Shown: positions 10,342 to 18,423 of the stretch, one piece after another
Layout: every line of letters starts with the position of its first letter
Numbering within the stretch: position 1 is the first letter of the stretch
Assembly: GCA_017468985.1 (NCBI GenBank)
Contig: JAFUHF010000053.1
Span: forward strand, 1 to 38,696
Length of the DNA stretch: 38,696 nt
Direction of reading: 5' to 3'
DNA from: Bacteroidaceae bacterium
Lineage (GTDB): Bacteria > Bacteroidota > Bacteroidia > Bacteroidales > Bacteroidaceae
Translations under genes and position numbers: made by a program
Notes under the pieces: generated by a model
The model's input: only the letters and a program-made list of their open reading frames with translations
What the model was told of the DNA's origin: nothing
Databases searched by the model: none

Positions 10342-11633
10342 AAAGACGACAATTCCTAAAGACAATGGCAGCAGCAGGAGCAACTTCATGGCTCATACCA
10401 TGGGAAGAAGTCTTTGCCCGTGGAACGAACCATCCATCGGCAGGCTCAACGTGGCAAGGATGGCATGCAGGAGCATTTCAGGTACATTTCATCTATACCG
10501 GAGTGGCCGAATCCATGTTCTTCATCATGCCCGACGGCACCACCATGCTGCTTGACTGCGGCGACCACAATGCCATAGGCCGTGGAAAACTGGCTGTACC
10601 TGTACTGCCTGATGCCAAAAGACATGCCGGAGAATGGATAGCGCGATACGTAGAGCGCGTAAATCCTGGAGGGCGTCAGGTGGACTACATCATGCTCTCC
10701 CACTACCATAACGACCACGGCGGTTGCTCCCGATTCTATGCATCTAAAGAAGAACGCAACGGCAAGCCCTACTTCCTGAGCGGATTCAGCCAGGCAGCCG
10801 AAACCCTCCGTTTCGGCAAGGCCTTCGACCGTGCCTGGCCCGACTATACCGACCCTATTCCGCTCCTTGACTTTATGAGTGCTGACAACGTGGAGCACAT
10901 GAAGCAATTCTACGAAGACCAGTCTCTCCATCATGGATTGAAAATAGAAAAGTTTCAGGTTGGTGCCCAAAACCAGATTGCCCTGCTGAGAAAACCCCAA
11001 AAATATCGCAACTTTACTGTTCGCAACATTACCGGCAATGGCCGCATTGCCACGAAGGACGGAGGAATTCGCGACCTCTATGCAGAACGCAAGCTGAATC
11101 CGCCCACCCACTTCAACGAAAACGGTATGTCATTAGGCATGATCTTCAGCTATGGTCCCTTCCGGTTCTACACTGCTGGCGATTTCTCGGACCGCTGGAA
11201 GCGAGAAGATGGCACCATACTTGACATCGAGAGCGAACTGGCCAAGGAAATTTCCCACTGCCACGTAGCCAAGATCAATCACCACGGTCACTACAGCATG
11301 CCTGCCCCACTAATTGCAGCACTTCGTTCGCAGGTATACATCAGTTGCGTGTGGGACCAGCTCCACAATGTAGCCCCTGTCATGGAACGGCTTTACGACC
11401 GCACCATTTATCAAGGAGACCGCATAGTATGTCCGGGCATCTTTCCAAAGGAGCGCAAAGCCGAAGACAACGGCAAACCCTTCCTCAGCCTCATCCCAAA
11501 TGCAGCATTCGAAGGAGGACACGTCATCCTCAACGTTAGCGACAACGGGAAGCGATATAGCATCAGCTACCTCAGTGCTCAGGACGAAAGCATGACCGTC
11601 AGAAGCACCATCGATTTCCAAACAGATTACTAA
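10338..11633 (+). CDS. Exported metallo-beta-lactamase-fold hydrolase
   Basis: A 431-residue protein with an N-terminal RRQFLK twin-arginine-like motif followed by a hydrophobic stretch (residues 9-20), so probably exported, perhaps by the Tat route. The zinc-binding signature SHYHNDH puts ligands at His122, His124, Asp126 and His127. Later ligands are likely in TAGDFSD and KINHHGHYSMP. The layout, including the late NHHGHY motif, resembles ComEC/Rec2-type metallo-beta-lactamase domains more than classical beta-lactamases. The substrate is unknown. It overlaps the rnr stop by 4 nt. Whether it acts on nucleic acid, as some members of this superfamily do, is speculation. Confidence 0.8.
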   Translation: MKRRQFLKTMAAAGATSWLIPWEEVFARGTNHPSAGSTWQGWHAGAFQVHFIYTGVAESMFFIMPDGTTMLLDCGDHNAIGRGKLAVPVLPDAKRHAGEWIARYVERVNPGGRQVDYIMLSHYHNDHGGCSRFYASKEERNGKPYFLSGFSQAAETLRFGKAFDRAWPDYTDPIPLLDFMSADNVEHMKQFYEDQSLHHGLKIEKFQVGAQNQIALLRKPQKYRNFTVRNITGNGRIATKDGGIRDLYAERKLNPPTHFNENGMSLGMIFSYGPFRFYTAGDFSDRWKREDGTILDIESELAKEISHCHVAKINHHGHYSMPAPLIAALRSQVYISCVWDQLHNVAPVMERLYDRTIYQGDRIVCPGIFPKERKAEDNGKPFLSLIPNAAFEGGHVILNVSDNGKRYSISYLSAQDESMTVRSTIDFQTDY

Positions 11634-11666
11634 TCTTTGCATCCAATCATCGAAAGACAGACCAAC

Positions 11667-12269
11667 ATGACTCAGTCTACTTTCCAACTCCTACCCCTCC
11701 CCTATGCGGAAGATGCCTTATCACCAATCATCAGCAGCAAAACCATTAGCTATCACTACGGCAAGCATTTGCTTACCTATCTTAACAACCTGAATGCAGC
11801 CATAGAGGGAAGCGGCATGGAAACGCTATCTTTAGAGGAAATCGTAAAGCAGGCAGAAGACAGTTTGCTCAACAATGCAGGACAAGTGCTGAATCACAAC
11901 CTATATTTCAGTCAATTCCAGACCCCTGACAAACCATCTGCTCCTTCCGGGAAACTCAAAGAAGCCATCACGAAGGATTTTGGCTCAGTCGAAGCCTTCC
12001 AGAAGGCTTTCCAGAATGCAGGCACCACACTTTTCGGCTCAGGATGGGCATGGCTATCAGCAGACCACAATGGACACCTACTCATCACTCAGGAACCCAA
12101 TGCAGGAAATCCCATACGCCGCGGTCTACGCCCTCTCCTCACATTCGACGTTTGGGAGCATGCCTACTACTTAGACTACCAAAACCGCCGCGCTGACCAT
12201 CTGGCCGCCCTTTGGCAAATCGTAGACTGGGATGTAGTGGCAGAACGCTACAATAAAGTATTCCTATAA
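11667..12269 (+). CDS. sodB: Superoxide dismutase, iron type
   Basis: A 200-residue Fe/Mn superoxide dismutase closely resembling the Porphyromonas gingivalis and Bacteroides enzymes. Metal ligands are His30 (ISYHYGKH), His77 (LNHNLYF), Asp161 and His165 (DVWEHAYY). Gln73 in NNAGQ is the outer-sphere glutamine placed as in Fe-type enzymes. Thr159, two residues before the ligand Asp, replaces the Gly155 of the cambialistic P. gingivalis enzyme. A Gly-to-Thr change there is known to favour iron, so this enzyme is predicted iron-specific. The start is the ATG at 11667; an in-frame TTG 30 nt upstream is less likely. It follows the previous gene by 33 nt and probably has its own promoter, though only an imperfect box is visible. 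Confidence 0.95.
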   Translation: MTQSTFQLLPLPYAEDALSPIISSKTISYHYGKHLLTYLNNLNAAIEGSGMETLSLEEIVKQAEDSLLNNAGQVLNHNLYFSQFQTPDKPSAPSGKLKEAITKDFGSVEAFQKAFQNAGTTLFGSGWAWLSADHNGHLLITQEPNAGNPIRRGLRPLLTFDVWEHAYYLDYQNRRADHLAALWQIVDWDVVAERYNKVFL

Positions 12270-12381
12270 GGAGACCCTCCACCCACTCTCCGATGATTCT
12301 GATTCAGGGATCCTATAGAGGGATTCTTCAGATATTTGTGAATATAAGTCACCATATGAGTCTGAACAATATATAATTTTG

Positions 12382-12389
12382 TATTTTTG
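12382..12389 (+). promoter_or_regulatory. -7 promoter element of the caspase/CHASE2 unit
   Basis: TATTTTTG matches TAnnTTTG and lies 25 nt before the ATG at 12415, so the transcript would have a very short leader. The -33 region has no clear TTG, which could mean weak or activator-dependent expression. It is the only such box in the 145-nt gap after the superoxide dismutase gene. Confidence 0.5.
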
Positions 12390-12414
12390 TAACCTAAATA
12401 CAGAAATCTCCATC

Positions 12415-14556
12415 ATGAAGAAAACAATACTTCTGCTATTTCTTGTTCTGAGCGCAGCACTGAGCTACGCCCAAACAAGCGAAGTAAAAGAATTGATGAA
12501 TAAAGCCAATAAAGGCGATGCTGCTGCACAAAACAGACTGGGTGTAAGATATTATGAAGGAAAGGGTGTGTCGCAAGATTACGAAAAGGCCGCATATTGG
12601 TATCAGAAGAGTGCCGATAAGGGTAACGACTGGGGACAAAAAAACCTGGCTGATAGCTACTATACAGGCAAGGGCGTTGCGAAAGACCTAAATAAAGCCG
12701 TTTATTGGTACCAGAAGAGTGCCAATCAAGGCAATTCCTATGCCCAAAACACGCTGGGCGTGCTCTATAACGACGGAAGAGGTGTTCCCCAGAGCTATGA
12801 ACGAGCAGTAGAATGGTTTCAGAAAAGTGCCGATCAAGGCTACGCTGCCGCACAAAACAACCTGGCAGAATGCTACTGCAGCGGAGAAGGCGTGGCCAAG
12901 GACTACGAAAAAGCCGTTTCCCTGCTACAAAAGAGTGCCAATCAAAATTATGCCAGAGCACAACACAATCTGGCCAGATGCTACTACAACGGTCAAGGCG
13001 TAGCCAAAGATCTTCAAAAAGCCATATACTGGTTTCAGAAAAGTGCCGACCAAGGATATACGTGGGCGCAAAACAGCCTGGCCAATCTCTACTATTCGGG
13101 CATAGGTGTGGAAAAGGACTATCAGAAAGCCGTAGAATGGTATCTGAAGGCTGCAGAGGCCGGAAATGCTACCGCTCAGTGCAATCTAGGCAACTGCTAT
13201 TACAGCGGTCAAGGCGTAGAGAAAAATTATGAAAAAAGTATCTATTGGTACCTCAAGAGCGCAGAGCAAGGCGATGCTTCATCGCAGAATGGCTTAGGAA
13301 ACCGTTACTATAACGGCGAAGGCGTGGAACAGGATTATCAGAAAGCCGTGGAATGGTATCTCAAAAGTGCCAAACAGGGAAATGCTTGGGGACAATACAA
13401 TCTGGGAAACTGCTATTACAATGGTCAAGGCGTAGATCTCAACTATGAAGAAGCCGTGGAATGGTTTCGCAAGAGTGCAGAGCAAGGCAATTCGTCAGCG
13501 CAAAACATGCTGGGCCTCTGCTATCGCAACGGAAAGGGCGTACCCACCAATTATGCCACAGCCGTCACGTGGTATCAGAAAAGTGCAGAGCAGGAATATT
13601 CCTCTGCCCAGTTCAATTTAGGCATTTGTTACGAAAATGGCTACGGCGTAGGCAAGGATCTGGCTGCAGCCACTTCGTGGTACAAAAAAGCCGCTGCCAA
13701 CGGACACAAAGAAGCCGGGGAAAGAATAAAGAAACTCAGTAACCCCACGAACAGCAATGCTCTGGCCTCGACGAATCAGTCGACCAATACCAAGAATACT
13801 GCGACACAGCCCTTGACATCCGTCCTGACCGGAACAACGGCTACGCCAGCCAAGGCCAGCTATGGAAAACGCATTGCCCTGATCATGGGTAACGGGAAAT
13901 ACCCCTCACAGGAGCTCAAGAACCCGTCGAATGATGCGCAGGACATTGCCGCGAAGCTGAAAAGCCTTCATTTTGAAACGCAAGTAGTGATCAACAAAGA
14001 CCGAAAGGCAATGGAGAATGCCATCAACACGTTCATTCAGAAAGCCGACCACCACGACGTGGCCCTATTCTACTACGCCGGCCATGGCATACAGTCGCAA
14101 GGGCGCAATTACCTGATTCCGCTCGATGCAGACTTGCAACAGGAAAGCGATCTGAAGTATAAATGCACGGATGCCGGATGGGTGCTTGATGCCTTAGAGG
14201 AATCAGGGTGCAAGATGAAGATCATGATCCTTGACGCCTGCCGCGACAATCCCTTCGAACGTGGATGGCGTCGTTCCCGTGGCAGCAACACTACGAAAGG
14301 TCTGGCACAGATGAATGCCCCTTCTGGCACCATTATCGCCTATGCCACAAGTCCAGGCAACGTGGCCCTTGACGGCGAAGGCAGGAACAGCCCTTATGCC
14401 AATGCACTGCTCAAAGAGCTCGACAAGCCCAACGTTTCCATTTTCCAATTTTTCAACAACGTGGGCCTGACCGTCAAGAAAAGCACCAGCGGTAAACAGA
14501 TTCCGTGGAAGAACGACACCCCGATAGAGTCCGATTTCATCTTCAATCCTCGCTAA
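12415..14556 (+). CDS. Exported Sel1-repeat/caspase-like (peptidase C14) protein
   Basis: A 713-residue protein. The start at 12415 gives a signal peptide (MKKTILLLFLVLSAALSYAQ, cleaved near residue 20), so it acts in the periplasm or at the envelope. Residues 34-429 are eleven contiguous 36-residue Sel1-like repeats, a helical protein-binding solenoid. A Thr/Ser/Asn-rich linker (about 442-482) leads to a caspase-like domain (484-713) beginning KRIALIMGNGKY. The catalytic dyad is His557 in YYAGHG and Cys609 in LDACRDNPF, both intact. The family cleaves peptide bonds; substrate preference (Asp or Lys/Arg) cannot be read. The CHASE2 membrane gene starts 6 nt after its stop and a small exported protein follows, forming a three-gene unit. 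Confidence 0.92.
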   Translation: MKKTILLLFLVLSAALSYAQTSEVKELMNKANKGDAAAQNRLGVRYYEGKGVSQDYEKAAYWYQKSADKGNDWGQKNLADSYYTGKGVAKDLNKAVYWYQKSANQGNSYAQNTLGVLYNDGRGVPQSYERAVEWFQKSADQGYAAAQNNLAECYCSGEGVAKDYEKAVSLLQKSANQNYARAQHNLARCYYNGQGVAKDLQKAIYWFQKSADQGYTWAQNSLANLYYSGIGVEKDYQKAVEWYLKAAEAGNATAQCNLGNCYYSGQGVEKNYEKSIYWYLKSAEQGDASSQNGLGNRYYNGEGVEQDYQKAVEWYLKSAKQGNAWGQYNLGNCYYNGQGVDLNYEEAVEWFRKSAEQGNSSAQNMLGLCYRNGKGVPTNYATAVTWYQKSAEQEYSSAQFNLGICYENGYGVGKDLAAATSWYKKAAANGHKEAGERIKKLSNPTNSNALASTNQSTNTKNTATQPLTSVLTGTTATPAKASYGKRIALIMGNGKYPSQELKNPSNDAQDIAAKLKSLHFETQVVINKDRKAMENAINTFIQKADHHDVALFYYAGHGIQSQGRNYLIPLDADLQQESDLKYKCTDAGWVLDALEESGCKMKIMILDACRDNPFERGWRRSRGSNTTKGLAQMNAPSGTIIAYATSPGNVALDGEGRNSPYANALLKELDKPNVSIFQFFNNVGLTVKKSTSGKQIPWKNDTPIESDFIFNPR
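12514..13701 (+). repeat. Eleven tandem 108-nt repeats coding Sel1 units
   Basis: The coding sequence contains eleven back-to-back units of exactly 108 nt (36 codons), with no indels between them. Recurrent protein elements are AQN-L at the start, a YY-G-GV core and KSA-Q at the end of each unit. Nucleotide similarity between units is high enough that unit loss or gain by recombination is plausible. Confidence 0.9.
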
Positions 14557-14562
14557 CGCCCC

Positions 14563-15807
14563 ATGCAGGAGAAAAAGCGCATTCTCTATTCGGCCCTTCT
14601 GGCCTTTCTCTTTCTGATCATCTCCTACTGGGTGACCAATCGCAGATTTCCCGTCAGTGGAGAGAAAGGCCTGCTCACCATCGTTGAAAAGGTGTGTGAA
14701 CTCTGCTCCCGACATGAGGAACAGCCGGCAGACAGCGTTTTATTCATCAATGTCACTTATGACAAAGAGCCGCGCCCCATTCTCGACGAAATGGGCATAC
14801 CCTCCGGAAGAACGCCCATCACGGATCGCCACAAATTGCTGAAGCTCCTGCAACATTTACAGCAGAAGAACGATTATAAATACCTCCTTTTAGACGTATT
14901 TTTTGGCGATGACATCACAACAGAGTGGGACTCCGCCCTGTTCCACACGATTCAGACCATGGAGCGCATCGTCATTCCCTGTCACCGCGATCAGATGCTC
15001 GCAGACGAAAAGCTTAGGAGCAAAGCCGGACTAGCCGACTACAACATCGTCACGACCGAGTCTGACTTCGTGAAATATCCCTACATCACGCACCGGCAAA
15101 AGAGCCTTCCCCTGAAGATGTTTGAAGAGGTCACGGGGCGGAAAATCAGCCGCCACGGCATTTTCTACACCGACGGGTGGCGACTCGCCCGAAACAGCAT
15201 CATTCTCACCTTCGACATTCGCGCCAGCGAAATGTATGACGATGAAGGAAACAAAATTTGGTACAATCTGGGCATGGACCTGTTAGGCGACAGCATTCCC
15301 GAACTGAATCTGAAAGGCGACCGCCTGATTTCCGAGAGTCCACAGCTCACCAGCCAGAAATACATCGTGATCGGCTCCTTTCTGGGCGACGACATGCACA
15401 CCACCTTCGTAGGAGAGCTTTCGGGCGCTGTAATCAATTTCAATGCCTTCCTCTCACTCATGAACGGCCACCACATTGTTTCGTTCACCTTGGCGCTGAT
15501 CCTTTTCGTCGTGTTCTTCATGCTTTTCTACTTAATCTTAAGCCGCAAAAGCCTGCACGATGTACTGCTGAACAAGTCAGCATCGACCAAATCGAAATGC
15601 CTTTTCCGATTGCTCAGGGGCATGGCATGGTTGCTGAAATGGCAATGGATCAACTACTCTCTGTTGCTTTCCGTGCTGTGCATCGCCACCTATTTGCTTC
15701 TGGGCGAAGCCTACGACATTTTCATCACCTCCACCCTGTTCTATCTGTTCAGTGGAGCTGTTTCCTTATACGATAAACATCAAAAACATTCCTTCCATGA
15801 TGCATAA
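14563..15807 (+). CDS. CHASE2-domain membrane sensor without an output domain
   Basis: A 414-residue membrane protein. One helix (about 8-24) is followed by an extracytoplasmic domain (about 30-303), then three helices (about 304-328, 364-384, 388-405) and a short tail. This topology and the segments DSVLFINVTYDKEPRP, YLLLDVFFGDD and YIVIGSFLGDD match CHASE2 extracytoplasmic sensor domains, which normally sit in front of kinase, cyclase or protease output domains. Here no output domain follows, which suggests that the separately encoded caspase-like protein is its partner. The ligand is unknown. It starts 6 nt after the caspase gene, and its last 11 nt overlap the start of the next gene. The CHASE2 call is by pattern; the topology itself is clear. 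Confidence 0.8.
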   Translation: MQEKKRILYSALLAFLFLIISYWVTNRRFPVSGEKGLLTIVEKVCELCSRHEEQPADSVLFINVTYDKEPRPILDEMGIPSGRTPITDRHKLLKLLQHLQQKNDYKYLLLDVFFGDDITTEWDSALFHTIQTMERIVIPCHRDQMLADEKLRSKAGLADYNIVTTESDFVKYPYITHRQKSLPLKMFEEVTGRKISRHGIFYTDGWRLARNSIILTFDIRASEMYDDEGNKIWYNLGMDLLGDSIPELNLKGDRLISESPQLTSQKYIVIGSFLGDDMHTTFVGELSGAVINFNAFLSLMNGHHIVSFTLALILFVVFFMLFYLILSRKSLHDVLLNKSASTKSKCLFRLLRGMAWLLKWQWINYSLLLSVLCIATYLLLGEAYDIFITSTLFYLFSGAVSLYDKHQKHSFHDA

Positions 15808-16432
15808 GAAGTACCTCCTTTCCGCTCTTCTCCTGACGTTCTCGTTCGGCATTGCTGCCCTGCATGCAGAAACCTACAAGGTGCTGTTTGCCAATTCCAA
15901 TCATATCAAGGTGGGCAAGCATTACATAAAGAAAGGCGACGTTATCAACGAGAAAGACAAAATCCTATGGTCCTCCGAGAGGGAGGCCCTCAAGGTGGTA
16001 AGCCTTTCCTCCGGAAGAATCGTCGTTCTTCCGGCCAAGGAACTCCAGCGTAATGACTCCAAGTCCATTTCAGACTTCTTTCGCAAAACCAAGCGGCTGT
16101 CAACACGCAGTTTCAGGATAACGCCTCCTACCGCTTCCGACTCCACGTATTATCTGCTCGATACGCTGCTGCTCAGAGCGAGCAAGCCCTTACGGCCTGA
16201 TGAAAAAGTCCAGGCCCTCATCCACTTGAACGATGAAACCATCACCACACCGCTTTCCATAACGTCCGACGGCCGTCAGTTCATTCTGACCCCAAACATC
16301 TATGGAGGACGGATGCCCATCCCTGCCCCTGTGGACATTGTCATTACGGAATCAGACAGCGAATGGCGGCATTATGCCTACCGCAAGCTCCACATCGTGC
16401 CCCTACCGCTATATATAGACGAAAAACGTTGA
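15797..16432 (+). CDS. Small exported protein of the caspase/CHASE2 unit
   Basis: A 211-residue protein starting at one of two adjacent ATGs (15797 or 15800). It has a signal peptide (KKYLLSALLLTFSFGIAALHA, cleaved near residue 25). The mature part is beta-rich: IKVGKHYIKKGDVINEKD and LSSGRIVVLPAKEL suggest a small SH3- or FecR-like strand region. This is followed by a probable Ig-like domain (QALIHLNDETITTPLSI, PAPVDIVITESD). No catalytic motif is seen and the family is not recognised. The 11-nt overlap with the CHASE2 gene indicates translational coupling. It is probably a periplasmic partner or ligand-binding accessory of the two upstream products, which is inference from gene order. Confidence 0.75.
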   Translation: MMHKKYLLSALLLTFSFGIAALHAETYKVLFANSNHIKVGKHYIKKGDVINEKDKILWSSEREALKVVSLSSGRIVVLPAKELQRNDSKSISDFFRKTKRLSTRSFRITPPTASDSTYYLLDTLLLRASKPLRPDEKVQALIHLNDETITTPLSITSDGRQFILTPNIYGGRMPIPAPVDIVITESDSEWRHYAYRKLHIVPLPLYIDEKR

Positions 16433-16479
16433 AGAAACAAAAAGTCAGCCGTTCTCTTTCTTGTTCTGAACCGATTGCT

Positions 16480-16487
16480 TAATTTTG
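16480..16487 (+). promoter_or_regulatory. Possible -7 element before the 16634 gene
   Basis: TAATTTTG matches TAnnTTTG, with a TTG at 16461-16463 (16-nt spacing, a little short). It would give a leader of about 140 nt to the gene at 16634. The leader contains a hairpin made of AGCGT/ACGCT and GGCC/GGCC arms near 16561-16586. Confidence 0.4.
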
Positions 16488-16633
16488 CACCGAAAATCAG
16501 AACGATCCGTTTCCCATCATGGATTAGATTCCCTTAAAACTGTTGTTAAAGAAGTCTTCCAGCGTATGGCCTTTGGCCACCACGCTGAGACGGTATTGTT
16601 CTTTGACATTTTAATCTAAACCCTTTTCCAAAC

Positions 16634-17140
16634 ATGAGAAAACATGATCATCAGTGGGTGTGCCGCTGCACGCCCACTCAGGGAGTGGTCTACATGACCA
16701 GTTCGCTCTGGAACCTCACCGTAGCCCAAGGCGAAACCCTCATCCGGCAAACGCCCAACCTTCGGCTCCGAGCCTATCGCGCCCTTCGCCTGGGCCTGCT
16801 CTGCCAGCACACGGGACACCCCCTACGCGCTTTTCGTATTTGGCAAGAATGCAGGGCCCTGCTGCATGATGAAGATGAAGAATGGGGCTCACCCAGCAGT
16901 TTCATCCATCCGAAATACTTCTCGCTGGAAGCGCTGACCTCCGGTTACGAAGCGTCCCTGCTGGGCAAAGCGATGGACGAGATTCTCCGCCAGACGGGTC
17001 ATCCTGAGATGGCCACCTATGAGGAAGAATCAGGGATGTTCTACAAATACCTCTGGTTAGACCATTACTACGAAAGCGTTCCCGACTTTCCCGACATGAC
17101 CACGGCCCAGTTCATCGATACCTTTCTCAAGGCCGAATGA
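16634..17140 (+). CDS. Unknown 168-residue protein
   Basis: I do not recognise the family. The protein has no signal peptide or membrane helix and is probably cytosolic. The N-terminus contains a CRC motif (WVCRCTPTQG). Residues 40-75 are helix-prone and Arg/Leu-rich, with a pattern reminiscent of a single TPR-like helical hairpin (LRAYRALRLGLLCQHTG, PLRAFRIWQECRALL). The second half is acidic and rich in Tyr, Asp and Glu and ends DTFLKAE. Codon use resembles the neighbours. It follows the caspase/CHASE2 unit by 200 nt on the same strand and meets the PAP2 gene tail-to-tail with only 28 nt between. It may or may not be part of the upstream unit. Confidence 0.7.
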   Translation: MRKHDHQWVCRCTPTQGVVYMTSSLWNLTVAQGETLIRQTPNLRLRAYRALRLGLLCQHTGHPLRAFRIWQECRALLHDEDEEWGSPSSFIHPKYFSLEALTSGYEASLLGKAMDEILRQTGHPEMATYEEESGMFYKYLWLDHYYESVPDFPDMTTAQFIDTFLKAE

Positions 17141-17168
17141 GAAAGCCGCCTTTCCTCCCTAAGTGCCC

Positions 17169-18413
17169 CTAAAACGCGTAGCTCAGGCCCACCGATGGTG
17201 TAAGGTAGTGGTATCGCCCCTTGATGGTACTGAAATCCATGCCCAAGCGTAACAGCAAGTGCTGCTGAACAAGGCAGCCTCCCGTCAGCCCCGTAGTCAT
17301 CTGAAAACCCTGCGGATTGACGGGAGCTATTTCTTTCAACCGGCCGCGTCCTGACGTCATCGCAGAGAATCCGGCCAAAGCCTGAACCCTCACGAAGCCT
17401 GCATCGCCCACCTTTGTCTGAACGTGAGGCCCACCGAGCAGTGCCAGCTGCTCCGCTCCGAGCGCTATTCCGCCACTTGGGGAAGAGAGGAGAAAATAGC
17501 CATCGGCCACTCGCGCCGTCAATCCCACTCCGTGAGCTATGCTGACCGACCCCGTAATGTCCGTTTGCAGCCCGGGCTGGAACTTCAGTCTTTTGCCACC
17601 ATACGCCGAAAAGCGATTCAGCGGCAGCGCACATCCTCCCCCAAAGCCCACGTCGGAAAGTCGGTCCACTCCTTCTAAAGAAGCCGTTTGATAACGGGTA
17701 TACACCTTGGCATGGCCGCGCAGCAGCAGATCGCCCAGCCTATAGCCCATCTTCGTGGAGAGCAGGCCGATTCCTGACCCCATCAATACGTCGCCGGCAT
17801 AATGATGATTGCCGCGCGTGCGATTAAAGGCTGTAGCCGTGGCGGTAGCATAACTGCCCAGAACCAAAAGCGGATGCAGATAGCCATATTCTTCCTGCAT
17901 CACGGCTGCCGACATCAGCGCAACGGCGGCATGTCCAGATGGAGTGGATTTCCGGTCCGATCCGTCGGGCCGGAGTGTATGCACTGTGTGTTTCAGCCCA
18001 TAAGTCAGGCCTATGTTGAAGGCCCAGCCGCTCAGTCTCCCTACCACAAGGCGCGACACATTGCTCCTGCCTTCCATGCCTGCCACCCTCAATCCTAACC
18101 TTACGGCCGTGGGCAACCATCTCCCCACGTCGTCCAGCCCGTTACCATGATGGGGCAATGGAGGATTTAGTTGACGGGCCAGCGGCCGTTCACTCCTCTC
18201 GTGAAGCAATAAGCCTCCACCTGCCAGAATGCCCCCCGTCAGCAACACATCGCCGGTTCGGAGCCAAGCAAGGGAGTCGCGCACCGAAGGTGCTCCCTTT
18301 GCTCCAAGTAAAAAGAACCAGGCAGCCAAGCCAAGCACGCACCGTCTGCGCCATGAACTCGCCGCAAGGCTCACCCACGAAGCGGAATAACAGAATGGTC
18401 GCCGGCTCTGCAT
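17169..18413 (-). CDS. PAP2 phosphatase with a probable C-terminal beta-barrel
   Basis: A 414-residue protein. An N-terminal hydrophobic stretch (about 25-38) looks like a signal or anchor. The PAP2 acid phosphatase motifs are all present: K-x6-RP at 141-149, PSGH at 158-161, and a third motif with Arg198, His204 and Asp208. Asn197 stands where Ser is usual. PAP2 enzymes remove phosphate from lipid or sugar phosphates outside the cytoplasm. From about residue 235 the sequence changes to alternating Gly-rich strands and ends YLTPSVGLSYAF, with the terminal aromatic residue typical of outer-membrane beta-barrels. This suggests a phosphatase tethered at the outer membrane. It is last in a minus-strand run after the thioredoxin-like and radical SAM genes, 10 nt after the latter. 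Confidence 0.82.
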   Translation of the reverse strand: MQSRRPFCYSASWVSLAASSWRRRCVLGLAAWFFLLGAKGAPSVRDSLAWLRTGDVLLTGGILAGGGLLLHERSERPLARQLNPPLPHHGNGLDDVGRWLPTAVRLGLRVAGMEGRSNVSRLVVGRLSGWAFNIGLTYGLKHTVHTLRPDGSDRKSTPSGHAAVALMSAAVMQEEYGYLHPLLVLGSYATATATAFNRTRGNHHYAGDVLMGSGIGLLSTKMGYRLGDLLLRGHAKVYTRYQTASLEGVDRLSDVGFGGGCALPLNRFSAYGGKRLKFQPGLQTDITGSVSIAHGVGLTARVADGYFLLSSPSGGIALGAEQLALLGGPHVQTKVGDAGFVRVQALAGFSAMTSGRGRLKEIAPVNPQGFQMTTGLTGGCLVQQHLLLRLGMDFSTIKGRYHYLTPSVGLSYAF

Positions 18414-18423
18414 AAGCGCCGTT

